IMG/VR virus record: IMGVR_UViG_3300045921_000010
Span: 1-43,325 of that record
Length of the DNA stretch: 43,325 nt
Reading direction: 5' to 3' (one strand)
Origin: a virus
How positions within the stretch are numbered: position 1 is the stretch's first letter; every line of letters begins with the position of its first letter. Both the position numbers and the translations under genes were made by a program. This document shows positions 28,654-36,577 of this stretch, piece after piece. The notes beneath the pieces are model-generated. The model worked only from the letters and a program-made list of their open reading frames with translations. It searched no databases and had not been told where the DNA came from.

Positions 28654-28977
28654 TTATTGCGCACTCTCTTGTTCAGGGTTAGAAGGCTTCTCAGCCTTTT
28701 CAACTTCACGTCTTACAGCATCCAGAACCTTTTGAATAAAAGATTCCAGATCTTCTGTGGAGATTTCAATTTTCGGGGTATTCTCTAAGTCTTCTCTAAG
28801 CTGTACTCTGAACTTTTCTAAAGTAACTTCTAGAGACGCGGTATCAATTTCAATTTTGGTACCATTGAGTTGCTGAATAAGATCATTCTTAAATGCTTCT
28901 AAGTCTTTTGTATCAAATCGCACAACACTGCCACAACCAGCTACTAATATAGCCATTGCGACAATTAATGTCTTCAT
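28654..28977 (-). CDS. Predicted lipoprotein, possible outer-membrane spanin subunit
   Basis: 107 residues. MKTLIVAMAILVAGC is a short signal peptide with lipobox LVAG-C, so Cys15 would be acylated. The rest is charged and helical (LEKFRVQLREDLEN, DLESFIQKVLDAVRREVEKAEK), suggesting a coiled coil. Residue after Cys is Gly, compatible with outer-membrane sorting. An o-spanin role is plausible but these are usually proline-rich, and no adjacent i-spanin is obvious. Alternatives are superinfection exclusion or a moron-like surface lipoprotein. The ATG overlaps the preceding small gene by four bases and its AGGAG site lies in a short stem. Confidence 0.7.
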   Translation of the reverse strand: MKTLIVAMAILVAGCGSVVRFDTKDLEAFKNDLIQQLNGTKIEIDTASLEVTLEKFRVQLREDLENTPKIEISTEDLESFIQKVLDAVRREVEKAEKPSNPEQESAQ

Positions 28978-29111
28978 ATCTTACTCCTGTATATAGGATA
29001 TTTTACCAGATATTCTGGTAGTCTTGCAATCTTCCTGATTACCTTTAGTACTGCAGCAAAGCCCCAAGAATAAGACCAAGTATTTCCCCACGATTCACCC
29101 CAATGGTTCAT
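28974..29111 (-). CDS. Small Trp-rich protein hidden between the 83-residue protein and the lipoprotein
   Basis: 45 codons, start ATG at 29111, stop at 28974. The N terminus is MNHWGESWGNTWSYSWG, a spaced Trp-Gly/Ser pattern I associate with tiny phage proteins, followed by a basic, partly hydrophobic tail (VLKVIRKIARLPEYLVKYP). It shares ATGA with both neighbours, upstream (29108-29111) and downstream (28974-28977), which is strong evidence that it is translated. Function unknown. Confidence 0.7.
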   Translation of the reverse strand: MNHWGESWGNTWSYSWGFAAVLKVIRKIARLPEYLVKYPIYRSKI

Positions 29112-29359
29112 GGTGATGGCCCCCAAGGGTCTGTTTGCTGTCCTGTACCTATTATTTCAATGTCATTTACTTGAACAACATTGCTATCTAACACATGGTT
29201 TTCTAATAGTTGTTCAACTTTAGTTGCGACTTGTGATATTTCTTGTGGAGGAAGTACAGCTGAGATTGACTGTAACCCATTGACTATATGAGCAGCATAT
29301 TCATTAGCTGTATACACCCTAGGTAATCTTATAAGAATGTATTCACCTAATGAACTCAT
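29108..29359 (-). CDS. Small virion-associated protein sharing a C-terminal motif with the repeat fibre
   Basis: 83 residues. The C-terminal part (about 45-83, ending NDIEIIGTGQQTDPWGPS) aligns with the last residues of the 927-residue fibre encoded just upstream (NNVTITGAGIRGDHWRP): both have a helix, a V-x-V-N-[ND] turn, an I-x-G-x-G strand and a final Trp-x-Pro. The shared tail may be an attachment or trimerisation element. It is coupled upstream to a 9-codon micro-ORF and downstream to the 45-codon gene through ATGA overlaps. Confidence 0.65.
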   Translation of the reverse strand: MSSLGEYILIRLPRVYTANEYAAHIVNGLQSISAVLPPQEISQVATKVEQLLENHVLDSNVVQVNDIEIIGTGQQTDPWGPSP

Positions 29360-29385
29360 AAGGCTCCTTTATTAATTCGTTTCAT
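29356..29385 (-). CDS. Nine-codon linking micro-ORF (MKRINKGAL)
   Basis: ATG at 29385 overlaps the stop of the 927-residue fibre gene (ATGA) and its own TGA overlaps the ATG of the 83-residue gene (ATGA). Its codons AAT AAA GGA encode the ribosome binding site for the next gene. It closely resembles MKKIINKESL before terL. Probably a translational relay; a functional peptide is unlikely. Confidence 0.5.
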   Translation of the reverse strand: MKRINKGAL

Positions 29386-32165
29386 ACGGGTCTCCAGTGA
29401 TCACCACGAATTCCTGCGCCTGTAATTGTTACATTGTTAACCTTCTTAACATTAACGTCAAAAGTATGCGTCAGTAACGCATTCTTTATTGCCGACGTTA
29501 CTGTTTCTCTGTCAGTATTTGAAAGAGTAATGTTCAGGGGATTAGTTGCAAGGATACTAAGAACAGCATCTAATATCTCTTGAGGAGTTGGAATAGGACC
29601 ATAGTTTGAATTAATATAAATAATTGCCTCGTCAAGTATCTCTAGGGCTAGCGGAATTAATATTGCAGCGCCAGTAGAAGATACATTGTCTTGTACACAA
29701 TCTGCAATTGCGATTTTAACAACCTGCTCAATACCACCGATAGAACTTACACTACTCTGTATACATCCATCAGATGTAATATACAGGGTAAGCAATATAA
29801 ATGGCTGTGATGAGGAATTTCGCTGTAAATCATTAATCGTACCAAAATTATGTGCGCAAGTAATAATACCTGTACTTGACTTATTAAGTAAATTACAGTC
29901 TGCAGAGATTAGGTCTTGTATAAGTGTTATAGCAGATCCTGTTGATATCTTAGTTTCGTTTGATGCTTCACCAAACAATGTACTGTGTATCTGGTTGATA
30001 TATGCATAACTGCCTACATCGTTTTTATTAATCGAAATTGGTACAACGAAACTCTGATGTACTTGGCTAATAGATCCTGTGCTAGCTGTTTTACCAGAAG
30101 TACAAGGAGCCACTGCTAACATCAAGGAAGAGCTAATAACACCTACATCAGATGTATTATGCTGTACAGAAGGGGCTGCTATTAAGTTTATTATGTAGCT
30201 AATCGTCCCTGTAGAGGATATGTTGGCTTGTAATGCATTAGCAACAGACAATAGGTGTGTTTGTGTTATACTACCAGTGGAGCTTTGTGTTTTATTTAGC
30301 GAGGGCAATGCTACAAGACTATTATCTACAGAAATAGGTCCTGTACTAGAAAAGTTGCTTTGGGTGGCATTAGCTCCAACTAAAGTATGTATTTGAGAAA
30401 GAATATCAGTGGCTGACAGCGCCCGTTGGATTATATTTAAAATTATAATATTATGCGCCTGCCCAATCGTTGGTGCGCTAGACAAGTTAACTTGTACGGC
30501 GTTTAATATAGAGAGTGTTTGTGCTGTAGTTATAACGACACCGGAGGATACATTAGTTCCTACAGAATTTGCACCAACTATGAGATGTGTCTGTGAAATA
30601 GTACCAGGGGTGGACTGGCTTGCCTGAGTATTATTCACACCAAGCATCGTTAAGGCTATCACAATAGCGCCTGTGCCTGACGTTTTAGACTGTGTAGTAT
30701 CAGCTGCTTGAATTAAATGCACCTGGCTAATTGAGCCTGTAGTAGTTTGGTGTGCTTCTACTGAACTAGCTGCTATCAGTACTCCTGCAGTCGTAATAGA
30801 TTCCGAAGAGCTTGTATTGGATTGAGTACTATTTGCTGCGGATAAAACATGTGTTTGAAGGATTATGCCTGTAGAAGAAGTTTTAGGAGATGTATTCGTA
30901 GTACTTCCTAAGGTAGTGTGTATCTGTATCGTTCCTAGCCTTAGTTTTGCAGTACCATTAGTATACAACCAAGGTAACACATTACCATTACTCTGGATGG
31001 CTTGCCACCTATATGTACCATACGGATAATCATACCCATCAATTGTTATGCTGTGTATTGTAAGGTTACGATCTTGTACAGGAGGGCCTACTATATACTC
31101 ATCATTCTTGAAAACTACACCAATCTCAGATTCATCGGGTAATGGCTGGTTTAAAACAAAGTCCTCAGCTGTAGTATTGTCCACTTGATAACTAGCAACA
31201 ATGTTACCATTAATCTTGATGTCGACTGCAGAGCCTATCGAATTGACTAAACTAGAAGACATTCTTACTGTTATGGAACGTGTTAAGATTTTAAAGTTGC
31301 TCTGTGTGCTCGTAGTCGCAGTCACATTGTGTATTTGTGAGATTATACCAGTACTAGTAAGCTTAGAACCGACACTAGCCGCAGCAATTACGTTGTGAGA
31401 TTGCCCTATACTAGCAAAGGAAGCACTCTGTGATTGTACACAAGGTGCAGCAGCAAGTATATGCGATTGTAATACGAAATCTTGTTCAGAAGTAGCAGTT
31501 TGTGTTGCGTTAGCCCCAAGGAGCTGATGCACCTGCGTCACTATTGCAGTAGAGCTTAGCTTTGCTTGTAAACTAGCAGCAGCAATAAGCCCTTGATGTA
31601 CTTGGGTGATTAGTACGCTACTAGATAATGCAGGCTGGTTGCTCGAAGCAATAGATAGAGAAAGCGCTAAAGTCACACTTGCAGTGCTACTTAAATGTGC
31701 TTCAAGGCAGTTAGTACTAGTTATAGAGTGTACTTGAGTAATTGCCTCTGTAGAAGAAAGGTTAGCTTGTCTAGAATTAGCAGGTACAGGAACATGTGCT
31801 TGAGATATTACACCAGTCGAGCTTAGTTTGGATTGTGTAGAAGGAGCAGCTAGTACTAAATGTGTCTGTGTTATTACAGCAGTAGAGCTAGTTGATATCT
31901 GTACTACATTGGCCTGAGCTATAGTATGTACTTGAGTAATTGCACCTGTAGAAGATACTTTAGCTTGAGTAGTAATTGCCGAGGAAATTAGATGTACTTG
32001 GGAAACTACTCCCGTAGATGATATTTTAGCTTGAGTAGTAGTTGCAGCTGTAAGGTTTATAACTACAGTACCAGGTGGACCTAATTCGATCTGTATCCAT
32101 GCAACTTGAATCTTAGACTGTGGTGTTTGCGGTATTAGAACAGGTAGGTGCCATTGACCGAACAT
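29382..32165 (-). CDS. Repeat-fibre protein with carbohydrate-binding-like insert
   Basis: 927 residues. After a 40-residue head, eleven near-regular 22-residue repeats (41-283) follow the pattern A-x3-Q-x3-SSTG-x-I-x-Q-x-H-x-L-x-A. A globular insert (about 290-410) contains FKNDEY, then DRNLTIHSITIDGYDY, a pattern of CBM60-type calcium-dependent carbohydrate-binding modules (N-D and R-N/D...V/I-x-G). About 18 more degenerate repeats follow to residue ~845, then a C-terminal helix pair and the motif shared with the next protein. The repeats likely stack as a beta-solenoid. It is probably a virion fibre or capsid decoration that binds glycans. It lies with other adhesin-like genes. Confidence 0.75.
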   Translation of the reverse strand: MFGQWHLPVLIPQTPQSKIQVAWIQIELGPPGTVVINLTAATTTQAKISSTGVVSQVHLISSAITTQAKVSSTGAITQVHTIAQANVVQISTSSTAVITQTHLVLAAPSTQSKLSSTGVISQAHVPVPANSRQANLSSTEAITQVHSITSTNCLEAHLSSTASVTLALSLSIASSNQPALSSSVLITQVHQGLIAAASLQAKLSSTAIVTQVHQLLGANATQTATSEQDFVLQSHILAAAPCVQSQSASFASIGQSHNVIAAASVGSKLTSTGIISQIHNVTATTSTQSNFKILTRSITVRMSSSLVNSIGSAVDIKINGNIVASYQVDNTTAEDFVLNQPLPDESEIGVVFKNDEYIVGPPVQDRNLTIHSITIDGYDYPYGTYRWQAIQSNGNVLPWLYTNGTAKLRLGTIQIHTTLGSTTNTSPKTSSTGIILQTHVLSAANSTQSNTSSSESITTAGVLIAASSVEAHQTTTGSISQVHLIQAADTTQSKTSGTGAIVIALTMLGVNNTQASQSTPGTISQTHLIVGANSVGTNVSSGVVITTAQTLSILNAVQVNLSSAPTIGQAHNIIILNIIQRALSATDILSQIHTLVGANATQSNFSSTGPISVDNSLVALPSLNKTQSSTGSITQTHLLSVANALQANISSTGTISYIINLIAAPSVQHNTSDVGVISSSLMLAVAPCTSGKTASTGSISQVHQSFVVPISINKNDVGSYAYINQIHSTLFGEASNETKISTGSAITLIQDLISADCNLLNKSSTGIITCAHNFGTINDLQRNSSSQPFILLTLYITSDGCIQSSVSSIGGIEQVVKIAIADCVQDNVSSTGAAILIPLALEILDEAIIYINSNYGPIPTPQEILDAVLSILATNPLNITLSNTDRETVTSAIKNALLTHTFDVNVKKVNNVTITGAGIRGDHWRPV

Positions 32166-32174
32166 TTAGGCCCC

Positions 32175-32996
32175 CTACGTTACAAAACCGATTACGCCTA
32201 CATCTACTGTACGATCACCTGAAGTGTTGTCAGTACATTGAGCTCTTGCAGAAATTCTTGAACCAGCAGGGATAGATACAGTAATAGGTCCCCAATTCAT
32301 TGTAGGGCCGTCGCTAGTTGTAGTCCAGTAAGAGAAAAGATTAGGAACAATTGCAAATTCTTGACCTGATGCACCTATTCCAATATCCATAAGCATTCTG
32401 GCGGTAGCGGTTCTATTGACGTCAGCATTTTGACCCTGCATAACTATTATAGAATCGACATTAGTAGGGGTTGATGCTATAAGCTCTGTCCATGGACCCT
32501 TGGTATTGGTTGTTGCACCAGGGTCTATAGCAACACCTCGCGAAGTGCCTACCGTATATAGTGACACTGCTCTAGAATAGCCTGGCATACCCATCATACT
32601 AGAATGTGAACCCACTAAACCAATATCCAAAGTATGAGAAGCTGTAGAAGCTGCACATCTAGCTCCAATGTATTTTCCGGCAGGTACTCTAAGAGGCATG
32701 GTAAATTCTTCTATAAAGTCTGCATATTTTAAACCAGGTACTTTAAGATCAGGTGCAATGATCCACCAATTAGTATTGTCGTCAGAGATACCTATGTCAA
32801 ACACTTTATTACTTGCTGCAATATTGCATACAGAAATGATAAAGGAGTTCCACTCAAAAGTAGTTTGCCCAATAGAAGTCCAGCTACCTTTAGAATTTTG
32901 TGTTGCTGACGCCGTTATAGTAGTCCCTAGGGAAGTAGCCGTATTAACTCCTAGAGCTTCACATCTAGCATGTGCATAACCAGCAGGTACAGACAT
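32175..32996 (-). CDS. Duplicated beta-sandwich virion protein
   Basis: 273 residues built of two related halves (about 6-128 and 140-272). Both contain a GT...(T)NSKG/NTKG-x-W-T strand, an IIS/IIV-type strand, D-I-G-I, a W/F-x-I-x-P-x-L strand, [LI]-x-[VI]-PAG-x-[YI]-x-A-R and finally a D-[IV]-G-[LV]-[VI]-G ending. The arrangement suggests two jelly-roll domains from an internal duplication. Position among adhesin-like genes suggests a virion surface protein. No family name can be given with confidence. Confidence 0.6.
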   Translation of the reverse strand: MSVPAGYAHARCEALGVNTATSLGTTITASATQNSKGSWTSIGQTTFEWNSFIISVCNIAASNKVFDIGISDDNTNWWIIAPDLKVPGLKYADFIEEFTMPLRVPAGKYIGARCAASTASHTLDIGLVGSHSSMMGMPGYSRAVSLYTVGTSRGVAIDPGATTNTKGPWTELIASTPTNVDSIIVMQGQNADVNRTATARMLMDIGIGASGQEFAIVPNLFSYWTTTSDGPTMNWGPITVSIPAGSRISARAQCTDNTSGDRTVDVGVIGFVT

Positions 32997-33005
32997 ATTA
33001 TCTCC

Positions 33006-33341
33006 TTAAACAGTATAAACTGCCCAAGGATACGTCCTAACCGTACCCTGTATTTGTTGGATAGTATATCTAAGGAAATGTGGAGAGATTTCAGGGTTGG
33101 ATCTCCATAATACAGAGCCTTGATTCCCAATAAACTCCCACCTCTCCATAAGTCTTTCTGTATCCGATGTGCTAGCTTTGCCGTAAGACCTAACAATAAG
33201 TAAATCTGGAGTAGTACCGCCAACCATAGCGTTAAGATCCAACGCCAATTGGTAAACACCGGCGGCAGTTATAGTTGCAAGCGTGTGCTCAGTATTGATT
33301 ACTACTAGCTGTGCGCCGCTTGTATTAACAGCAACAGGCAT
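33006..33341 (-). CDS. Small beta-rich virion protein
   Basis: 111 residues: TSGAQLVVINTEHTLATITAAGVYQLALDLNAMVGG, then LLIVRSYGKASTSDTERLME and a strand-rich end. This is the pattern of a small phage structural protein found with fibre genes in other Gram-negative phages; no function is assigned. The start shares a base with the stop of the 813-residue gene, so it is coupled to it. Confidence 0.6.
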   Translation of the reverse strand: MPVAVNTSGAQLVVINTEHTLATITAAGVYQLALDLNAMVGGTTPDLLIVRSYGKASTSDTERLMERWEFIGNQGSVLWRSNPEISPHFLRYTIQQIQGTVRTYPWAVYTV

Positions 33342-35782
33342 TACACCTCCGTGATTCGTATCCTTAAGTTATTAAAATCTGAGATAGACGCTAGTTGTGG
33401 GGCTGTTAATAGTTGGCTATATGTCGTCCAATCAGTTGGTGCTGGATTATGTGTCCATGTCGCAATAACTGTTGTATTGCTTAGCAGTTCGACAGTACAG
33501 CCATTACCAGAAGAACCTTTTATCATATACTTAACACGATTCTTTTGTCCAGCTAAAGGTTCTACGGCAGAAGGTACAGCGAGATTGACAACATCTCCAT
33601 CTGTAAAGGTTTCAATGAATTCTGCTGTAGATGGGACTAGCTCATTAACACAGGATTGCAGTGTACCACTAGGGTTGCTTAACCAACTACCTGCAGATAC
33701 AACAGAGCTAGGACTTAATATCTGGTTATTTATAGATTCAGCTGAAGATACGTTAAATATAACTGTTGCAGCACCTACAAATAAAACTGCATATGGAAAG
33801 AATTCAACAGTAGATGTGAATCCTGTAGAAACACGAGTAGCATTATAAGTAGCATCACCAGTACCAAGATTAGTTTCTGTAGAAACTTCTCCACTACGGA
33901 ATGGAAGGTGTACTAAGCGATTAGATCTAACTGTAGCAATACTTTCACCCGCTGCTAGAGTAGTAATTTCAGATGTGCTAAGAGAATCATTAGTAAGAAA
34001 GAAAATTTCTCCAATCGGAAACCTAGCTGAAAAACCTCCCCCACCGGACCAATCACCAATTTTGCCAGTGCCGGAATTAATTATACCAGTAATAGCAGCA
34101 GTAGTTAAAACAGTGGCTGTACCACCTTTCTGAACAATAAAACCTTGTCTAGTCCCACTGCGTGATTGCATAACTACTAAGTACTCTTTAAAGCCATTTG
34201 GTGTTGAAGGATACCCTGCAGTTTGGAAAAGCTCACTGCTGCTAGTCGTCGTCCATGTCGAAAAGCCAATGCCATCCGAGTTGCCGGTGACAAGATAGAA
34301 TCCATTACCAGAAGTTGAATTTCCAACCGATACAAGTACACCAGACTCTACGCTGGTAGGTGGTCTGCACCAAACACCAATGCACCAATCCCCAGTACCA
34401 AGGGCAGGTGTGGTCAACGTGTAGTATCTAGGCGTACCATTGGTTCGGGTACCACCACCCCAATCTAACGCGTTAGATGAGCTAGGAGCATAAGCCTGTA
34501 TAGCAGCACCATATCGTCGTGCAACACTGAAAGTCCATGTAGCAGTTTGTATACCAGCTGCATTGCTTTCATCCCATACATGTGAAGTAACAAGAGAATT
34601 ACTACCAGCCTCGTTTTCTAATCTTTCAGAAAAACCTGTAGGAGTAGTAATAACTGTTGCGGTATTAACTTGGCTAGCTACTAACGCCGCAAGTACTCTA
34701 TTTGCTCCAAGTGTTGCACTACTAGTACTAACAGCAGGTGTTGTAGATCCAGTTCCGGAAGTTTTAAATGTACCACCAACCTCTGGTGTCCACTTTCCTA
34801 GCCACTCTTCTACGGAAACTTCATAAGAACCATTTGTTGCACCAGTGGCTAAGGTTATTTGGACAGCACTAGAGCCGTTTTCAACAACTCTATGCCAAAT
34901 GTAGAGCTGGCGTTGATTATCACCATCTACATCGGTAGCTTGTGCTAATGTTGCAGCAATGCCACCAATTAAACAGGATGCTGTAAGAGATGAACTACCA
35001 GGTGAATATAACGATGCTTTTACAATAACAGTATTACCTGAAGAAAAGTTAGAATTGGCATTAAGAGTGAAAGAATTAGTACCAACAGAAGCCCCGAAAG
35101 TCTTAGCCTGTACTAAGTTTTCTACTTCTGATACAACAAGGGCAATAGTCTGGTGAGTAGCCCACATATCTCCAGTAAATAGTGGAGTAACTGTAGCTGT
35201 AGATGTAAGCCTCTTGTCAATAACTCGACCGTATGTAGGTGACGCAGCATTTATTTGTCCACGATCTGTAAAACCAGTCCCGGCATAAGGCTGTACACCA
35301 TCATCCTGTGGTATAGTCGCTGCAAAGAAGAGGGCAGGTTGATTAGTAGGCGTTACAGGGTTGCCTTGAACGTTATCAGTGCCACTTGCACCATTAGCAC
35401 CACCTGCACGACCAGCAAAAGCCTGTATTGGACCAGGAGCTAAACCTATATATCTATAGTAATTCACTGCAGGTGCAGTATAACCACCACCACTTTTTGC
35501 CACTGTAATAGTAACAGTGCCTGCAAGAGCGTTTGTTACTCTCCAAACATAACAAGCTCCTTCATTAGAAGCTGGTGTTGTAGAACTATCAAATCTAGCT
35601 ACAAGTTCGTATGTATTTCCACCATTATCTGTACATACCCAGTTTGGGTTACTTGGTTCACCGTCCCAATTGAGTGCAACAACAAAAACAGTCTCACCAG
35701 CTCCATATGTTGCAGTAAGAGTTTTGTTATTACCAGTCTGAGTTGCTGTAGTACCTGAAGAACCGATGAACTTAAACGGCAT
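33341..35782 (-). CDS. Multi-domain adhesin-like protein with LamG-like domain
   Basis: 813 residues. Two tandem beta domains of similar build (about 1-220 and 222-430) each have a strand with G-[EN]-T-V-x-V, a following I/V-x-W-R/H-x-V and a final ALVVSEV/ALVAS-type strand. A LamG/concanavalin-like domain follows (about 436-640: LDWGGGTRTNGTPRYYTL, GDWCIGVWCRPP, GEIFFLTND). The C-terminal 130 residues resemble a carbohydrate-binding jelly roll (VKYMIKGSSGNGCTVELL, then TYSQLLT). All domains are extracellular-type, so surface or receptor binding is likely. No signal peptide is present, as expected for a virion protein. Confidence 0.65.
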   Translation of the reverse strand: MPFKFIGSSGTTATQTGNNKTLTATYGAGETVFVVALNWDGEPSNPNWVCTDNGGNTYELVARFDSSTTPASNEGACYVWRVTNALAGTVTITVAKSGGGYTAPAVNYYRYIGLAPGPIQAFAGRAGGANGASGTDNVQGNPVTPTNQPALFFAATIPQDDGVQPYAGTGFTDRGQINAASPTYGRVIDKRLTSTATVTPLFTGDMWATHQTIALVVSEVENLVQAKTFGASVGTNSFTLNANSNFSSGNTVIVKASLYSPGSSSLTASCLIGGIAATLAQATDVDGDNQRQLYIWHRVVENGSSAVQITLATGATNGSYEVSVEEWLGKWTPEVGGTFKTSGTGSTTPAVSTSSATLGANRVLAALVASQVNTATVITTPTGFSERLENEAGSNSLVTSHVWDESNAAGIQTATWTFSVARRYGAAIQAYAPSSSNALDWGGGTRTNGTPRYYTLTTPALGTGDWCIGVWCRPPTSVESGVLVSVGNSTSGNGFYLVTGNSDGIGFSTWTTTSSSELFQTAGYPSTPNGFKEYLVVMQSRSGTRQGFIVQKGGTATVLTTAAITGIINSGTGKIGDWSGGGGFSARFPIGEIFFLTNDSLSTSEITTLAAGESIATVRSNRLVHLPFRSGEVSTETNLGTGDATYNATRVSTGFTSTVEFFPYAVLFVGAATVIFNVSSAESINNQILSPSSVVSAGSWLSNPSGTLQSCVNELVPSTAEFIETFTDGDVVNLAVPSAVEPLAGQKNRVKYMIKGSSGNGCTVELLSNTTVIATWTHNPAPTDWTTYSQLLTAPQLASISDFNNLRIRITEV

Positions 35783-35802
35783 AAACCTCTCCTAAAAGAG
35801 AT

Positions 35803-36186
35803 TTACGTCGGCTGTTGAGATGTATAAGTAACTTGAGGGAAGTTAACCGTGTTACCAGAAGTAACAACCTGGTTAGACGTTTCGTCAGTTACCCAATAAA
35901 CAGTATCAACGTTATTTGTAAAAGCAATATGCAAGTCAGGAGAAGCTCCAGAACTGGTGGAGGCTGTAGCAGACTTACCTGCCGCAGTAGTCATAACACG
36001 GTCGTTACCCGAGCTTGTAATAACAAAGTCGCCAGATGCCATTGTAGCAGAAGCGACGATATTGCTAACAACAGTAGCGTAAGAATCGCCAGCAGTGTAT
36101 GCCTTGATGAGAAGCATACGAATTGCATTGTTCTTGATTTGGTTAAGCCCGTTATCAAGAACCGAAGAGTTTACCCATTTTGCCAT
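35803..36186 (-). CDS. Conserved phage structural protein of unknown role
   Basis: 127 residues. VNSSVLDNGLNQIKNNAIRMLLIKAYTAGDSYATV and the later GNDRVMTTAAGKSATAS, DLHIAFTNNVDTVYWVTDE and TVNFPQ are a pattern widespread in phages of Gram-negative bacteria, generally near structural genes. It is beta-rich and small and could be a decoration or fibre-base protein. It opens the adhesin cluster after the lysis-like cassette. The function has not been settled to my knowledge. Confidence 0.65.
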   Translation of the reverse strand: MAKWVNSSVLDNGLNQIKNNAIRMLLIKAYTAGDSYATVVSNIVASATMASGDFVITSSGNDRVMTTAAGKSATASTSSGASPDLHIAFTNNVDTVYWVTDETSNQVVTSGNTVNFPQVTYTSQQPT

Positions 36187-36195
36187 TTTATATTC

Positions 36196-36273
36196 TCAGT
36201 TAAGGAGAGTCAATACAAACCCACCAAACATAGCTACGGGGAAGCTTATAATAGCAATAATAGCTTCAATCAC
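36196..36273 (-). CDS. 25-residue membrane peptide coupled to the holin gene
   Basis: GTG at 36273 overlaps the holin stop (GTGA). AAGGAAG, inside the final holin codons, sits five to six bases upstream, an excellent ribosome site. The peptide is almost entirely one transmembrane helix (IEAIIAIISFPVAMFGGFVL). Such a peptide could act as an antiholin or pinholin partner, but it could also be a chance ORF; the ribosome site and overlap favour a real gene. Confidence 0.5.
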   Translation of the reverse strand: MIEAIIAIISFPVAMFGGFVLTLLN

Positions 36274-36515
36274 GATGCTTCCTTTGTATCAATCTTTTCA
36301 AGCTCCCTGTCGAACTGCTGCACGAATCTCAGGAATCCAGTAGCAACAAGCAACAGGATGGTTAAAACGGTGCCAATAGAGACACCAAACAGCTCGAAAG
36401 ACATAAACATTGTGGGGATTGCAGCTTTCAGCATCTCTAATGCAGCGACAGCCGACAATCCCCAGACAGTATATGTCTTAAACCATTTACGAACTTCCGG
36501 AACAAATTTAAACAT
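36270..36515 (-). CDS. Holin-like membrane protein
   Basis: 81 residues with an amphipathic N terminus (KFVPEVRKWFKTYTVWGLSAVAALEML) and two hydrophobic segments (about 17-42 and 46-65), ending FLRFVQQFDRELEKID. The build matches a class of small phage holins with a WF...W start and a Q-containing turn (DUF7940-like). It would permeabilise the inner membrane to release endolysin. It is preceded by a triplicated start region with two micro-ORFs that probably tune its translation. Confidence 0.65.
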   Translation of the reverse strand: MFKFVPEVRKWFKTYTVWGLSAVAALEMLKAAIPTMFMSFELFGVSIGTVLTILLLVATGFLRFVQQFDRELEKIDTKEAS

Positions 36516-36516
36516 A

Positions 36517-36546
36517 CTATCCTTTCAGTTGTTCTATCTTAAGCAT
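36517..36546 (-). CDS. Nine-codon micro-ORF before the holin gene (MLKIEQLKG)
   Basis: ATG at 36546, stop TAG at 36517-36519, one base before the holin ATG. The codons AAA GGA TAG include the holin ribosome binding site. Part of the 31-bp tandem repeat. Likely a leader for coupled or attenuated holin translation. Confidence 0.45.
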   Translation of the reverse strand: MLKIEQLKG

Positions 36547-36577
36547 ATTGTCCTTTCAATTGTTCTAATTTAAACAT
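36539..36577 (-). CDS. Twelve-codon micro-ORF before the holin gene (MFKLEQLKGQYA)
   Basis: ATG at 36577 with AAAGGACAAT as ribosome site. It ends at 36539, overlapping the start of the second micro-ORF by eight bases. First unit of the tandem repeat. Confidence 0.45.
   Translation of the reverse strand: MFKLEQLKGQYA

Noticed and set aside
28653-28709. GTG start giving a 95-residue version of the protein before portal
   Set aside because: It would overlap the lipoprotein gene by more than 50 bases in another frame with no better ribosome site; the ATG at 28652 is simpler.
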